Notes: generated by a model from the sequence alone, not told the origin. 54,489 nt of DNA from Candidatus Woesearchaeota archaeon (GCA_026002815.1 BPGB01000001.1:1-54489); one strand, 5' to 3'; shown: positions 9,236-18,658, numbered from the stretch's first letter. A program made the numbers and translations.

Positions 9236-10510
9236 ATGAAAAATATTAGAATATATTTGAATAATGAGGTTATAGAAGGATTATTAATAACTGAGGATGA
9301 AAAGTATATAACTATAAAACTTAGTAATGGGTATAATATTGGTATTTCTAAAAGAAAGATTAATAGGATTGAACATGTTTCAGAGATTGAAGAGGAGCGA
9401 ATAAATGAGATAAATAATACTGTTGTTTTGAAGCAAAGAAAGGATCTTCCAAAAATAATTATTTTACATACTGGTGGAACGATAGCTAGCAAGGTTGATT
9501 ATAAAACAGGAGCTGTAAATGCAAAATTCGAACCTGAAGAGTTATTAGAAATGTTTCCAGAATTAAGGGATTTAGCAAATATTGAGAGCGAATTAATAAG
9601 CAATATGATGTCTGATGATATGCGATTTATACATTATAATATTATTGCAGAACGCGTAAAGGAAAAAATAAAACAACATTCTCCTAAGGGAATAATTATA
9701 ACACATGGAACGGATACTATGCATTATACTTCTGCTGCACTAAGCTTTATTTTTGAACACTTACCTATTCCTGTAATATTGGTTGGGTCTCAGAGGAGTT
9801 CCGATAGGGGAAGCAGCGATTCTTCAATAAACTTAATTAGTGCAGTTTCTTTTGCTGTCAACACTTCACTTTCAGGTGTTTTTATTTGTATGCATGAAAA
9901 TATTTCTGATGAATCATGTGTAATATTAAATGGATTGAATGCTAGGAAGATGCATTCTTCAAGAAGAGATGCTTTTCAATCAATAAACAGCAATCCTATT
10001 GCTAGGATAAACTTTTTTGATAAAAAAATAGAATATCTTAATGAGTATCCTAATTCTCCATTAAACAGTCCTGGAAAATTAGTTTTACATCCATTCAAGG
10101 ATTTGAAGATAGGAATAGTTGTTAGTCATCCTAATATGTGTCATGAAGAACTAGAATGTTTTATTAATTCTGATTTTGATGGTTTAATTATTGAAGGTAC
10201 TGGTTTAGGTCATGTTCCTATAAGTGTAATCGATGAGCACACTAAAGAACATGAGAAGATAAAAAATTCAATAAAAAAATTATGTAATAAGATGCCTGTA
10301 GTAATGACTACTCAAACGATTTTTGGAACGATAAACTTGAATGTTTATAGTCCAGGAAGACAATTGCAAGAAATCGGCGTTATTGGAAATCTTTCTTCTT
10401 TGTCCATAGAAACCGCGTTTATTAAACTTGGTTGGTTAATAAGTCAAGGATTGGATCCAAAAGTGTATTTTATGAAAAATATAAGAGGAGAATTCTTAAT
10501 CAGTAAATAA
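9236..10510 (+). CDS. gatD: Glu-tRNA(Gln) amidotransferase subunit D
   Basis: 424 aa from ATG 9236; the frame is open upstream to 9170, but those residues are a hydrophobic low-complexity run and the TATA box points to 9236. GatD is the asparaginase-like subunit that releases ammonia from Gln or Asn for GatE. An N-terminal domain of about 65 residues precedes the type I asparaginase core: HTGGTIAS with nucleophile Thr82, THGTDT, and VGSQRSSDRGSSDS. C-terminal features include TGLGHVP and MTTQTIFG. gatE follows 580 bp downstream with an opposite-strand gene between them. Confidence 0.95.
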   Translation: MKNIRIYLNNEVIEGLLITEDEKYITIKLSNGYNIGISKRKINRIEHVSEIEEERINEINNTVVLKQRKDLPKIIILHTGGTIASKVDYKTGAVNAKFEPEELLEMFPELRDLANIESELISNMMSDDMRFIHYNIIAERVKEKIKQHSPKGIIITHGTDTMHYTSAALSFIFEHLPIPVILVGSQRSSDRGSSDSSINLISAVSFAVNTSLSGVFICMHENISDESCVILNGLNARKMHSSRRDAFQSINSNPIARINFFDKKIEYLNEYPNSPLNSPGKLVLHPFKDLKIGIVVSHPNMCHEELECFINSDFDGLIIEGTGLGHVPISVIDEHTKEHEKIKNSIKKLCNKMPVVMTTQTIFGTINLNVYSPGRQLQEIGVIGNLSSLSIETAFIKLGWLISQGLDPKVYFMKNIRGEFLISK

Positions 10511-10545
10511 AATATTTGAATATGAAAAGAATCAATGAGTGTATC

Positions 10546-10926
10546 TTAGTCTCGCTCTTTATATTCTTTAATTTTACTAAAATATCTTTTTAAATCAGAT
10601 ACTTGTTCTATAAAATTATTATTATATGGAATATAAACGCTTATCTTTTCAAGGTGCATAAGATATCTTGGTGTTATATTAAATATTATTTTTAATATAT
10701 TATTATCATCATCATTATTTTTATTATTTGATTCTTTGTTTAATTCTACAGTCTTAAAACCATATATGTATATATTTTTAGAATCGCTAGTATAAGGAAG
10801 TATTATAGTATATTCAGGAATATCTTTTGGTTCTAGATTGTTTTTTTCAATTATCAAACTGTCATATATTATGTCTAATTCCTTATCAAGTATTGATTCA
10901 ATGTTAAATGTATCTTCCTCTTTCAT
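10546..10926 (-). CDS. hypothetical protein between gatD and gatE
   Basis: 126 aa, acidic N terminus (MKEEDTFNIESILDKELD), predicted mixed alpha/beta with an Asn/Asp-rich low-complexity stretch in the middle (KESNNKNNDDDNN), ending in a basic helix. No signal peptide or membrane segment. It lies on the strand opposite to gatD and gatE and separates them. No family recognised. Confidence 0.5.
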   Translation of the reverse strand: MKEEDTFNIESILDKELDIIYDSLIIEKNNLEPKDIPEYTIILPYTSDSKNIYIYGFKTVELNKESNNKNNDDDNNILKIIFNITPRYLMHLEKISVYIPYNNNFIEQVSDLKRYFSKIKEYKERD

Positions 10927-11093
10927 TTTTAATTCTTCATTTTTATTCTTTTATTTTTGTTTATTTTATTTTTAATAGTCCTGTGCTTGGTTTAAAATTT
11001 TTAAAAAGCATGTATTAAAATATTCCTCTGGTTTTTTTGTTTATTTAAAAAATTTATCATAACATATTTAAACATAAATCTATTCATAAAAAT

Positions 11094-12950
11094 ATGATTG
11101 ATTATTCGAGAATAGGATTGAAAGCAGGTTTAGAAATTCATCAGCAATTAAATACAAGAAAACTATTTTGTAATTGTCCTTCTGAAATTAGAGAGGATTC
11201 TCCTGATTTTTTCGTAAAAAGAGTATTGCGAGCTTCCGCAGGAGAGTCAGGAACGATAGATGTTGCTGCATTTGAAGAATCCAAAAAAGGCAAATATTTT
11301 ATTTATCAATATTATAATGACACTACTTGTCTTGTTGAACTTGACGAGGAGCCTCCTCATGATATTAATTCCGAGGCGTTGAATATTGTTTTACAATTGG
11401 CACATATGATGAATTGCGATATTGTTGATCAAGTTCATGTAATGCGAAAGACTGTTGTTGATGGTTCAAATACTTCAGGATTCCAAAGAACAGCACTCAT
11501 TGCAAGGAATGGTTTCATTGAGGTTGAGAGTGAAGGCAAATTAAAAACTATTAAAATAGATACTTTATGCCTAGAAGAGGATGCTGCAAGAATAATATCA
11601 AGAAATGACGATCATGATGTGTATCGGCTCGATAGGTTAGGAATTCCTTTAATCGAGATAGCCACAGGTCCAGATATGAATACTCCGCAAGAAGTAAAAG
11701 ATACTGCGGCATTCATAGGAATGATGCTTCGCTCAACAGGAAAAGTCAAGAGAGGTTTAGGAACAATAAGACAGGATGTTAATGTATCAATTGATAATGG
11801 TGCAAGAGTTGAAATAAAAGGAGTTCAAGATTTAAAAATAATAGATAAAGTCGTTGAATTGGAAGCGATTAGGCAATTAAATCTTATAAAGCTTCGTGAT
11901 GAAATTATCTTAAGATTAAAGGGAGAGGAATTAAAAAATATTATTTCCTCAGAGATATTTGATTTAACTGAATATTTTTCAGAAACAAGCAGTTCATTAA
12001 TAAGAAAGAACTTGGATTTAGGATTAAGAGTTTATGGAAAATATTATAAGAAATTTAAAGGATTTTTCGGGTTTGAGATTAATCCAAATAGAAGATTTGG
12101 CTCAGAGTTGAGTGATAGAATAAAGATATTTGGGATAAACGGATTAATTCATTCTGATGAAAATCTTGATAAGTATAAAATTTCAGGAGAAATAAAAAAT
12201 ATTTACTCAGACCTCGGCTTAAATAATGAAGATTCTATAATTTTAATCATGACGCGAAAAGAGAAAAGCATCATGGCTTTCCAAAAAATTGACGAAACTA
12301 TCACTAATTTTTATAGTTTCGGCCTTTCCAAGGAAGTCAGGAACGCAAAAGATGATGGCACTTCTAATTTCTTAAGAGTCATGCCAGGAAGTTCAAGAAT
12401 GTATCCGGAAACAGATGTGAAAAAAATAATTCCAGACATAAAAGGTTTTGAACTGCCTGAATTGATTAAAGACAAAATATTAAGATTTGAAAAAGAATAC
12501 TCTTTACCCAAGCAAGTTGCTAAAGAAGTCGTTTTAGAAGATAAGTTTGAATTTTATGTTAAAAAATATCCACAAGTAAAGCCTGTAACTATAGCAGATG
12601 TTCTTGTTTCCTCACCAAAAGAGGTAAAAACAAGATTTAATCTAGACATAGATGTTGATTCTGAAAAATTTTCAAATCTAATAGAAGAAATATTATTAAG
12701 ATTAAACAATGGAGAATTGGCAAAAGAGGCAGTCATTGAAATAATGGTTGAATATGCTAAAGGATTAAGCATAGATTTTTCAAAATATAAAACTAGCGAA
12801 GAAGAATTAATAAAATATATAGTTGAATTAATATCAAAAAATCCCAATCTTAAAATTGCAGCGATAATGGGTGAAGTCATGAAAAAGTATAGAGGAAAGT
12901 ATCCTGGATCTCGCATTATGGAATTGGTCAAGAAGTATAAGGGTGAATAA
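11094..12950 (+). CDS. gatE: Glu-tRNA(Gln) amidotransferase subunit E
   Basis: 618 aa, the usual archaeal length. It activates Glu-tRNA(Gln) with ATP and amidates it with ammonia from GatD, giving Gln-tRNA. The start (MIDYSRIGLKAGLEIHQQL) is the canonical GatB/GatE opening, with KLFCNCPSEIRE next. Later blocks include VHVMRKTVVDGSNTSGFQRT, LDRLGIPLIEIATGPDM and VNVSIDNGARVEIKGVQ. An inserted domain of the AspRS GAD type occupies about 260-390. A C-terminal YqeY-like helical tail ends in PGSRIMELVKKYKGE. Its presence implies that Gln-tRNA is made by the indirect route. Confidence 0.95.
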   Translation: MIDYSRIGLKAGLEIHQQLNTRKLFCNCPSEIREDSPDFFVKRVLRASAGESGTIDVAAFEESKKGKYFIYQYYNDTTCLVELDEEPPHDINSEALNIVLQLAHMMNCDIVDQVHVMRKTVVDGSNTSGFQRTALIARNGFIEVESEGKLKTIKIDTLCLEEDAARIISRNDDHDVYRLDRLGIPLIEIATGPDMNTPQEVKDTAAFIGMMLRSTGKVKRGLGTIRQDVNVSIDNGARVEIKGVQDLKIIDKVVELEAIRQLNLIKLRDEIILRLKGEELKNIISSEIFDLTEYFSETSSSLIRKNLDLGLRVYGKYYKKFKGFFGFEINPNRRFGSELSDRIKIFGINGLIHSDENLDKYKISGEIKNIYSDLGLNNEDSIILIMTRKEKSIMAFQKIDETITNFYSFGLSKEVRNAKDDGTSNFLRVMPGSSRMYPETDVKKIIPDIKGFELPELIKDKILRFEKEYSLPKQVAKEVVLEDKFEFYVKKYPQVKPVTIADVLVSSPKEVKTRFNLDIDVDSEKFSNLIEEILLRLNNGELAKEAVIEIMVEYAKGLSIDFSKYKTSEEELIKYIVELISKNPNLKIAAIMGEVMKKYRGKYPGSRIMELVKKYKGE

Positions 12951-13002
12951 TAATATTTATTAAATAATAATATTTATTAAACAACAATAATTCTAGTTTT
13001 TT

Positions 13003-14130
13003 ATGGTTGATGCATTGTGTCCTTATTTTGGTAAATGTGGTGGCTGTTCTAGTCAGCACATTCCTTATGAACAACAATTAGAACATAAGAAGAATGTTGT
13101 TGCAAGAAACATTGGTGTTGATATAAATACAATCAAAGTTTTTTCTGATAAACCATATAATTATCGTAATAGAATGGATTTCATATTCCATCCTGGGGGT
13201 TTAGGATTGCGTGAGAAGGGTAATTGGAAAAAAATTATAGATATAGAAAAATGTGTTATTAGTAATGATAAAATAAATGAATTGTTGTCAGAAATAAGGC
13301 AGTTCTTCATCGATATAGATTATTTTGACATTAGAAAAAAAACAGGAACATACAGATATGCAGTTATTAGAACTTCATTCGATCATTCATCCATATCTTT
13401 TGTTCTTAATGCAGATTCTGTGAATATCGGAAGTGCTGTTGAAAAAATCAAGGAATATTCAAAAATAAGTTCTGCAGAAAATATTATTGTTACGTATGTT
13501 CCAAAGAATACAGATGTTTCTGTTTCAGGAGACTTTTTTGTTGTTAAGGGTAAAGATAAGATACTGGAGGTATTGCTTAATAATTACTTCGAATATTCTG
13601 TTCAAGGCTTTTTTCAAAATAACACTAAGATGGCAAGTATCATGCATGAATATGTTCATGAATTAATAAAAGATTATGGGTTAGAATATACAAAAAAAAT
13701 TAACTTATTAGATTTATATGCAGGCGTTGGAACATTTGGCATAATTAATTCAAAATTCTTCAAAGAGGTTATTATTATTGAATCAGATAAAAATTGCATA
13801 AATTCAGCAGAAATTAATATGAAAAGGAATAATGTTAATAATGCAAAAACAATATTATTAGATGTTTCTAATTTAAAAAAATTAAATCTTTCAGGAGATT
13901 TCTTTGTTATTACCGATCCTCCAAGAAGCGGGATGCATCCAAAGACAATCGAGGAATTGAATAGAATTAAACCAAAAAATATTATTTACATATCTTGTAA
14001 TGTCGAACAATTAGGGAAGGATTTGAAGAAGTTAAATAAATATCAATTGAAGTCTGTTGCAATGTTCGACTTATTCCCCCAGACACCACACATTGAAGCG
14101 ATAGTTGAGTTAGAACGCATTAAGGAATAG
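13003..14130 (+). CDS. RNA (uracil-C5)-methyltransferase, TrmA/RlmD family
   Basis: 375 aa. It methylates C5 of a uridine in rRNA or tRNA using SAM. The N-terminal CPYFGKCGGCSSQH plus Cys84 supply four cysteines (6, 12, 15, 84) for a [4Fe-4S] cluster. There is no TRAM domain ahead of the cluster. The Rossmann fold has DLYAGVGTFGI, then TDPPRSGMHPK, the nucleophile Cys in IYISCN, and the base Glu in PHIEAIVEL. Archaeal relatives modify tRNA U54 or 23S rRNA; which one cannot be told from sequence alone. The gene converges with the frameshifted gene at 14138, 7 bases away. Confidence 0.9.
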   Translation: MVDALCPYFGKCGGCSSQHIPYEQQLEHKKNVVARNIGVDINTIKVFSDKPYNYRNRMDFIFHPGGLGLREKGNWKKIIDIEKCVISNDKINELLSEIRQFFIDIDYFDIRKKTGTYRYAVIRTSFDHSSISFVLNADSVNIGSAVEKIKEYSKISSAENIIVTYVPKNTDVSVSGDFFVVKGKDKILEVLLNNYFEYSVQGFFQNNTKMASIMHEYVHELIKDYGLEYTKKINLLDLYAGVGTFGIINSKFFKEVIIIESDKNCINSAEINMKRNNVNNAKTILLDVSNLKKLNLSGDFFVITDPPRSGMHPKTIEELNRIKPKNIIYISCNVEQLGKDLKKLNKYQLKSVAMFDLFPQTPHIEAIVELERIKE

Positions 14131-14137
14131 TTTATAA

Positions 14138-14516
14138 TCATTTTTTCAAGAAATCATACAATTCTTTATTTAATACAATATTATTGACCTTTCCCAGTTT
14201 TTGTTTTTCTATTATTCCTTTTTGTTCTAATTTTTTTATAATCCTATGTGTCCTGACTTTGTTTAAGTTCGGGTAAATGCGACAATTCGTACTGTCTTAC
14301 TTTTCCACCCTGTTCGACCAATGTATTTATCACAATTCTTTCTTCTCCACTTAACAATTTTAGTATTATGGTGTTTGTTTTTTTAATAGAATCATCTTTT
14401 CTTTCGATATCAAAACTCATTATATGATATATTGTTGCTCCAACTCCTAGTCCAAAAAATGCAAATATTGGTATTAAGTAGTACAAAGGCATCTTGTTTT
14501 TGTAATTGTTTTTCAT
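14138..14516 (-). pseudogene. membrane-anchored winged-helix regulator, frameshifted
   Basis: An N-terminal membrane segment (LYYLIPIFAFFGLGVGATIY) is followed by a helix and a winged helix. The first frame stops early at 14244, but a +1 frame change near 14255-14266 restores VRTHRIIKKLEQKGIIEKQK...LNKELYDFLKK and a stop at 14138. The expected DNA is CTT AAC AAA; the sequence has CTT AAA CAA, one extra A (a TTT run at 14262-14264 on the plus strand). Total length 379 is one more than a multiple of three. The product resembles archaeal membrane HTH (MarR-like) regulators. It is preceded by a 49-residue membrane protein 5 bases upstream. Confidence 0.65.
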
Positions 14517-14521
14517 AGATA

Positions 14522-14671
14522 TTATTTTATAATATCTGGTTGACTCATACTCTCTAATTCTAATGGATCTATTTTTCTTAATTCATGAGTCTTCTGGATA
14601 TATAATATTACGCTAATAATTAGCATTATAAAAGATAAAACTATTATTCCTATTACTGCTTTCTTGTTCAT
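14522..14671 (-). CDS. small single-span membrane protein (49 aa)
   Basis: ATG 14671 to TAA 14522 on the minus strand: MNKKAVIGIIVLSFIMLIIS and onward, one transmembrane helix followed by a charged tail ending SMSQPDIIK. Its stop lies 5 bases before the ATG of the winged-helix gene, so the two are probably an operon. No family recognised; a partner or sensor for the regulator is a guess. Confidence 0.5.
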   Translation of the reverse strand: MNKKAVIGIIVLSFIMLIISVILYIQKTHELRKIDPLELESMSQPDIIK

Positions 14672-14721
14672 ACTAATTATAATATTATATTATTTTTAAG
14701 TTTTATGAATTATCTTCGATA

Positions 14722-14770
14722 GTTTCACAATTCTAATATATAGTTTCAGAAACATAGTTATATGGTTTCA
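14722..14770. promoter_or_regulatory. three GTTTCA repeats between divergent genes
   Basis: GTTTCA occurs at 14722-14727, 14743-14748 and 14765-14770, spaced 21 and 22 bp, about two helical turns, on one face of the DNA. The middle copy is part of the palindrome GTTTCAGAAAC. They sit between the minus-strand membrane/HTH pair and the plus-strand secreted-protein gene and may bind that regulator. Inverted 9-mers GTTTTGCTC (14788-14796) and GAGCAAAAC (14875-14883) flank the rest of the leader. Confidence 0.35.
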
Positions 14771-14894
14771 ACTAATTGTAACTATTGGTTTTGCTCAAAA
14801 AATGTTACATCAATTATAGAATGCAAAATTGAATAACAATAATATTGAATAACAATGAAATTAAAATTGTATTGGAGCAAAACTGGAGGAGAAA

Positions 14895-15336
14895 ATGAAA
14901 AAAACAATATATTTTATTTTAGGGGTGTTACTAATAACGGGGGTTAGCATCCTTAGTTAGTGTGTTTGCGTATAGGGGAGATCCTAGAATAACTGGGCCA
15001 AACTATAATGCAGAGGTACATGAACAATTAGAAGCAGCAATAGAATCAGGAGACTATGATGCATGGATTGCAATAAGACAAGAAAATAACTTGCCAATGA
15101 ATGGCAGAATCTTCCAGGTCATAAATGCAGACAACTTTGACTTGTATAAGCAATTACATGAAGCAATGCAAAGCGGAGACTATGACACTGCAAACTCCAT
15201 AAAGGCAGAACTTGGATTAGGACAAGGAATGATGAAGAGAGGAAAAGGCATTTCTCAGGGATCAGGACAAAGCAGAATGTCTGGTCAAGGTAGAATATCA
15301 TACGGTTATGCAGGCAATTGTCCAATGCAGAACTAA
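14895..15336 (+). pseudogene. secreted two-repeat protein, signal peptide frameshifted
   Basis: ATG 14895 has a strong GGAGGA site (14885-14890). It encodes MKKTIYFILGVLLIT, the start of a signal peptide, then loses frame in a run of five G (14939-14943). With four G the frame continues GLASLVSVFAYRGDP, joining the signal peptide to the mature protein. Length 442 is one over a multiple of three. The mature part has two related units, HEQLEAAIESGDYDAWIAIR and YKQLHEAMQSGDYDTANSIK, each followed by a short loop, and a Gly/Ser/Arg/Met-rich tail ending NCPMQN. No family recognised. If the frameshift is a sequencing error the gene is intact. Confidence 0.65.
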
Positions 15337-15399
15337 TTTTTTTAATTTTTTTTTCACTACTGCATTAAATTTATATAATAATTGCGTAGATTTTATTTT

Positions 15400-16316
15400 A
15401 TGAATCCATTATTTTCATATTTGACAGGAGTATTGACGGCATTCACTCCATGCGTAATAGTATTAATGCCTATAATGCTCTACAGGTTTTTCAGTAAAGA
15501 GAAGAAACAGTTGGAAATCATTCTCATTTTTCATCATAGGATTCTTGATATTTTATTTCATATTATCATACTTGCTTGCAAGCATATTCACTTCTCAAAT
15601 TCAGAATGGTTTCAAGTTAGGATTAGGGATTTTATTTGTCATTCTTGGAGTGCTTTCTTTTATGGGGCGTCTTAATCCTTTAGATTTGCCTGCGGCAAAA
15701 AATCCTTTCATCCTTGGGATAATATTTGCGATAATTGCCGCATCTAATCCCTGTGCATTGCCCTTACTTCAGTATTATTGTATCTAATTCATCATCAGGT
15801 ATGCTTATCATTAATATTCTAATTTTTGGCCTTGGAATAATAACTCCATCAATATTATTTGGAATAATCGGACAGAAGATGATGGATGTCACTAAGTCAA
15901 GCGGAAAATTCTTCCATTCAATAAACAAATTGATGAGCGTAATACTAGTCGCGTCAGGAGTCTATCTTTCATTGAACATAAAGATGATTGGGCAGAATGA
16001 TATCTATGTTATTGCAGGGATGCTTGCTTTGACATTTTTCATTTTGATAAAATCATTTTTCATAATAAACGACCGGAAAGAGCTCTTTGCTTTAAGAAAT
16101 ATATTGTTATTACTTTCATTGTTGCTTATAATATTAGTTGCTATATATCATTGCAATAATACTTTAATCAATGATGCCGTTATTCATACTTATGGAGTTT
16201 GTAGTGCTGATGATGTTCTTTCATGTCCTATATGCACCAGATGTATAACTATATTCAGCATTGCAGCATTACTAGGGTTTATTGGATTATTCCTTATAGA
16301 TAGGTTTAGAAAATAA
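15400..16316 (+). pseudogene. CcdA/DsbD-like membrane thiol transporter, two frameshifts
   Basis: The start ATG 15400 has TTAAATTTATATAATA 20-34 bp upstream. The protein begins MNPLFSYLTGVLTAFTPCVIVLMP, a CcdA-type PC motif. Frame must shift by +1 near 15505-15508 (to SWKSFSFFIIGFLIFYF) and again at about 15770 (ALPLL to SIIVSNSSSG). Length 917 equals 305 codons plus two extra bases. Restored, it has about seven membrane spans, a second NPCALPLL motif and a Cys-rich loop near the end (CSADDVLSCPICTRC). Such proteins carry reducing power across the membrane. The thioredoxin-like gene next door fits that role. Confidence 0.7.
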
Positions 16317-16377
16317 GACAGGTTTAGAAAATAATATTAACGATCACCATTGATGAAGTTTTGGTTTTTGAGTTTGA

Positions 16378-16743
16378 TTAGAATCTTATTTTAATAGGAC
16401 CAAGCTTTATTCCCTTACTCAATTTTTCTTTGAACGTTGGCTTTCTGAAATCTTCTAGATTCTTAATACCTAGTGCTATGTCTAAATATTTATTCATCGT
16501 TTCATTATTTTGAATGCCGATTAATCCTATAGGGTCAGGGAATCCCGGTCCTTTGATTATGAATGTAGGCACCGACATCACATTATATTTTTCTGCCTTC
16601 TTTTGACCATCACGTGATAATGTGGAATATTCTATTAATTCAAAATCGCTTCTCTCATTCTTGAATGAGTATATGAACTTCTTTGCGCTAGGGCAATGAG
16701 GACATGTTGGTGATGTGAATAACATTACTTTTGCTTTTTCCAT
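16378..16743 (-). CDS. thioredoxin/glutaredoxin-like protein
   Basis: 121 aa from ATG 16743 (MEKAKVMLFTSPTCPHCPSA); an upstream in-frame ATG at 16767 would add eight residues, but a TTTTAAAT box lies about 26 bp ahead of 16743, favouring a leaderless start there. The active site is CPHC (Cys14, Cys17); the cis-Pro motif is SVPTF. A C-terminal extension of about 40 residues (KPTFKEKLSKGIKLGPIKIRF) is basic. It probably exchanges electrons with the CcdA-like protein encoded convergently. Confidence 0.75.
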   Translation of the reverse strand: MEKAKVMLFTSPTCPHCPSAKKFIYSFKNERSDFELIEYSTLSRDGQKKAEKYNVMSVPTFIIKGPGFPDPIGLIGIQNNETMNKYLDIALGIKNLEDFRKPTFKEKLSKGIKLGPIKIRF

Positions 16744-16980
16744 TAAACTATTAAAACATATCTTCATTTAAAAGGTTGCGGAGAAGCGAAAAATAGTGCT
16801 TAGAAATTCACTATCAATTTATTGGTGCGAGTTTTGTGGATGTTTCATTTGAATTATTAAACCAATATTATCTTTTTATTATTATGATTATGTTCATCCA
16901 TTTATTTCACCATCAAAGTTCTTTTTATCATCAAATTTTTACCTTCAACTTGCAGTTATTATATGCGCATATTATACATA

Positions 16981-18096
16981 TTATATTATGCTTCCGAATA
17001 TAAGTCCTGCTATGGTTGAGAATATTATAACTAATCCTACATATACTGCTGTCTTTCCTGTGCCTAAAACTTTTCTTATGACTAGCATATTTGGTAAACT
17101 TAATGATGGCCCTGCAAGGAGTAATGCCAATGCCGGTCCTGCCGCCATTCCCTTAGCTATCAATGCCTGGACTATAGGTATCTCTGTTAGTGTCGAAAAA
17201 TACATGAATGCTCCGAATACTGATGCTATAAGGTTTCCTAATATAGTGTTTCTTCCCACAAGATTAACTATTATAGATTCTGGAAGCAGTGGCATTATGA
17301 ATCCCGCAACAAATACTCCTGCAAATAATAATGGGAGTATTGTTTTTGAGAATACCCATGTCTCGTTAAGCCAATTATTCCTTAATTCCTTGCCGAACTT
17401 AATCATTACAAGTAGTATTGTGGCTAGTGCTAATGCTATCATTAGGACATATTTTAATGTCTTGTCTATCTGTAGTCCATTGACTATTAGTATGCCTATC
17501 ATGAATGCGAAGAATGTTATTATGACTTTGTTTGATACCTTCAATTTTTTGCCTTCTTCTGTGAAGAATTCTCCTCTCTCTATTTTTTCCCTGAATATCA
17601 ACGCCATAGTCACTCCTACAAGTATTGATATGCTCACTGCCGCAATTATTCTTGCAAATCCGATATTATATCCAAGGACACTCATTGTTAGGAATATTGC
17701 TGCAATATTTATTGCCGGTCCTGAGAATAGGAATGTTATTGCTGGACCTAATCCTGCGCCTCTTTTTCTTATCCCTGCAAACAATGGAAGTATTGTGCAT
17801 GAGCATACTGCAAGTATTGTCCCCGAAACAGACGCTATAGTATATGATGCGTATTTTTTTGCTCCTGCACCTAGATACTTTAGGACTTTATCCTTTTGTA
17901 TGAATACTATTATTGCACCAGCTATGAATAATGCAGGCACTAAGCATGTGAGTACGTGCTGTTTTGCATAATCATTCAATAAATTAATCCCACTTATTAC
18001 TGACGTATTGAACCATTCGCTGTTGTATGGCAAAAAATAGAATAATGCGAATACTGCAATTATTATTGATAATGTTATCCAATCTTTTTTTTCCAT
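16981..18096 (-). CDS. ArsP/DUF318-type permease
   Basis: 371 aa from ATG 18096, which overlaps the stop of the upstream thioredoxin gene by one base (TAATG); GTG 18105 is an alternative. It has about ten membrane segments in two halves. The first carries LAVCSCTILPLFAGI with Cys98 and Cys100 and the FLFSGPAINIAA block; the second carries FSTLTEIPIVQALIAKGM and LLAGPSLSLPNM. This is the permease family that includes ArsP (organoarsenical efflux). With ArsR and a thiol-redox protein in the same operon, metalloid or thiophilic-metal export is the likely role. Confidence 0.85.
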   Translation of the reverse strand: MEKKDWITLSIIIAVFALFYFLPYNSEWFNTSVISGINLLNDYAKQHVLTCLVPALFIAGAIIVFIQKDKVLKYLGAGAKKYASYTIASVSGTILAVCSCTILPLFAGIRKRGAGLGPAITFLFSGPAINIAAIFLTMSVLGYNIGFARIIAAVSISILVGVTMALIFREKIERGEFFTEEGKKLKVSNKVIITFFAFMIGILIVNGLQIDKTLKYVLMIALALATILLVMIKFGKELRNNWLNETWVFSKTILPLLFAGVFVAGFIMPLLPESIIVNLVGRNTILGNLIASVFGAFMYFSTLTEIPIVQALIAKGMAAGPALALLLAGPSLSLPNMLVIRKVLGTGKTAVYVGLVIIFSTIAGLIFGSII

Positions 18097-18323
18097 TATA
18101 ACCACTTCTTTATCTCTTCTACATCAACAACTCTGCCATAAGCTTTGACTTTTCCATCTATTACTATTGCCGGTGTTGACATTACGCCATATTCTATTAT
18201 CTTGTCTATTTTTGTAACTTTCACTATATCTGCATTCTTTCCTGTTTCTTCTAATGCTTTTCTAGCATTGGCTTCTAGTTGTTTGCATTTCGGACATCCT
18301 GTGCCTAAGATTTCTATTTTCAT
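18096..18323 (-). CDS. small thioredoxin-like redox protein
   Basis: 75 aa, thioredoxin fold of the small archaeal MTH895/TM0996 type. Active site GTGCPKCKQLE (Cys10, Cys13), cis-Pro in VMSTPAIVIDG. The ribosome site AAAGGTG lies within the end of arsR, and the ATG follows the arsR stop directly (TGA-ATG). It probably reduces or presents the substrate of the permease encoded next. Confidence 0.9.
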   Translation of the reverse strand: MKIEILGTGCPKCKQLEANARKALEETGKNADIVKVTKIDKIIEYGVMSTPAIVIDGKVKAYGRVVDVEEIKKWL

Positions 18324-18638
18324 TCATATCACCTTTGATGCTTTTCGATTGCATGAATTATTTTTGCGTCCTTTAATGTCAATAAATAATTCTCCTTTGT
18401 ATAGTTTGAATGCATCATATACTCTCTTGTCTTTTATTGAGTATTTTATCATTTTGCCTTCTCTTCTCGTTTTTACTAGATTCCATTCTATCAATTTTGC
18501 AAGATGCATTGAGGTATTTGATTGCGTCTTGTTGATTCTTGATGGTATCTCGCAGGCGCATAATTCTCCATCAAGTAGTGTTTTCAATATTAATGCTTTT
18601 GTTTCCTCGCCCATTGCCTTGAATAAAAAATCAATCAT
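18324..18638 (-). CDS. arsR: ArsR/SmtB-family repressor
   Basis: 104 aa winged helix. DGELCACEIPSRINKTQSNTSMHLAKL is the ArsR core; Cys27 and Cys29 in ELCACE match the alpha-3 thiol site that binds As(III) or Sb(III) in classical ArsR. The C terminus adds NNSCNRKASKVI. First gene of the operon arsR-thioredoxin-permease. A perfect palindrome covers its start codon, so autoregulation is likely. Confidence 0.9.
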   Translation of the reverse strand: MIDFLFKAMGEETKALILKTLLDGELCACEIPSRINKTQSNTSMHLAKLIEWNLVKTRREGKMIKYSIKDKRVYDAFKLYKGELFIDIKGRKNNSCNRKASKVI

Positions 18639-18657
18639 ATCAATAAGTATTGATATG
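18636..18657. promoter_or_regulatory. ArsR operator palindrome
   Basis: CATATCAATA (18636-18645), spacer AG, TATTGATATG (18648-18657): perfect 10-bp arms, typical of ArsR/SmtB 12-2-12-like sites. Its first three bases are the complement of the arsR ATG. Confidence 0.8.
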
Positions 18658-18658
18658 T

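Noticed and set aside
14962-15336. Starting the secreted protein at GTG 14962
   Set aside because: This would leave it without the signal peptide encoded just upstream behind a strong ribosome site; a one-base insertion in the G run explains the break better.
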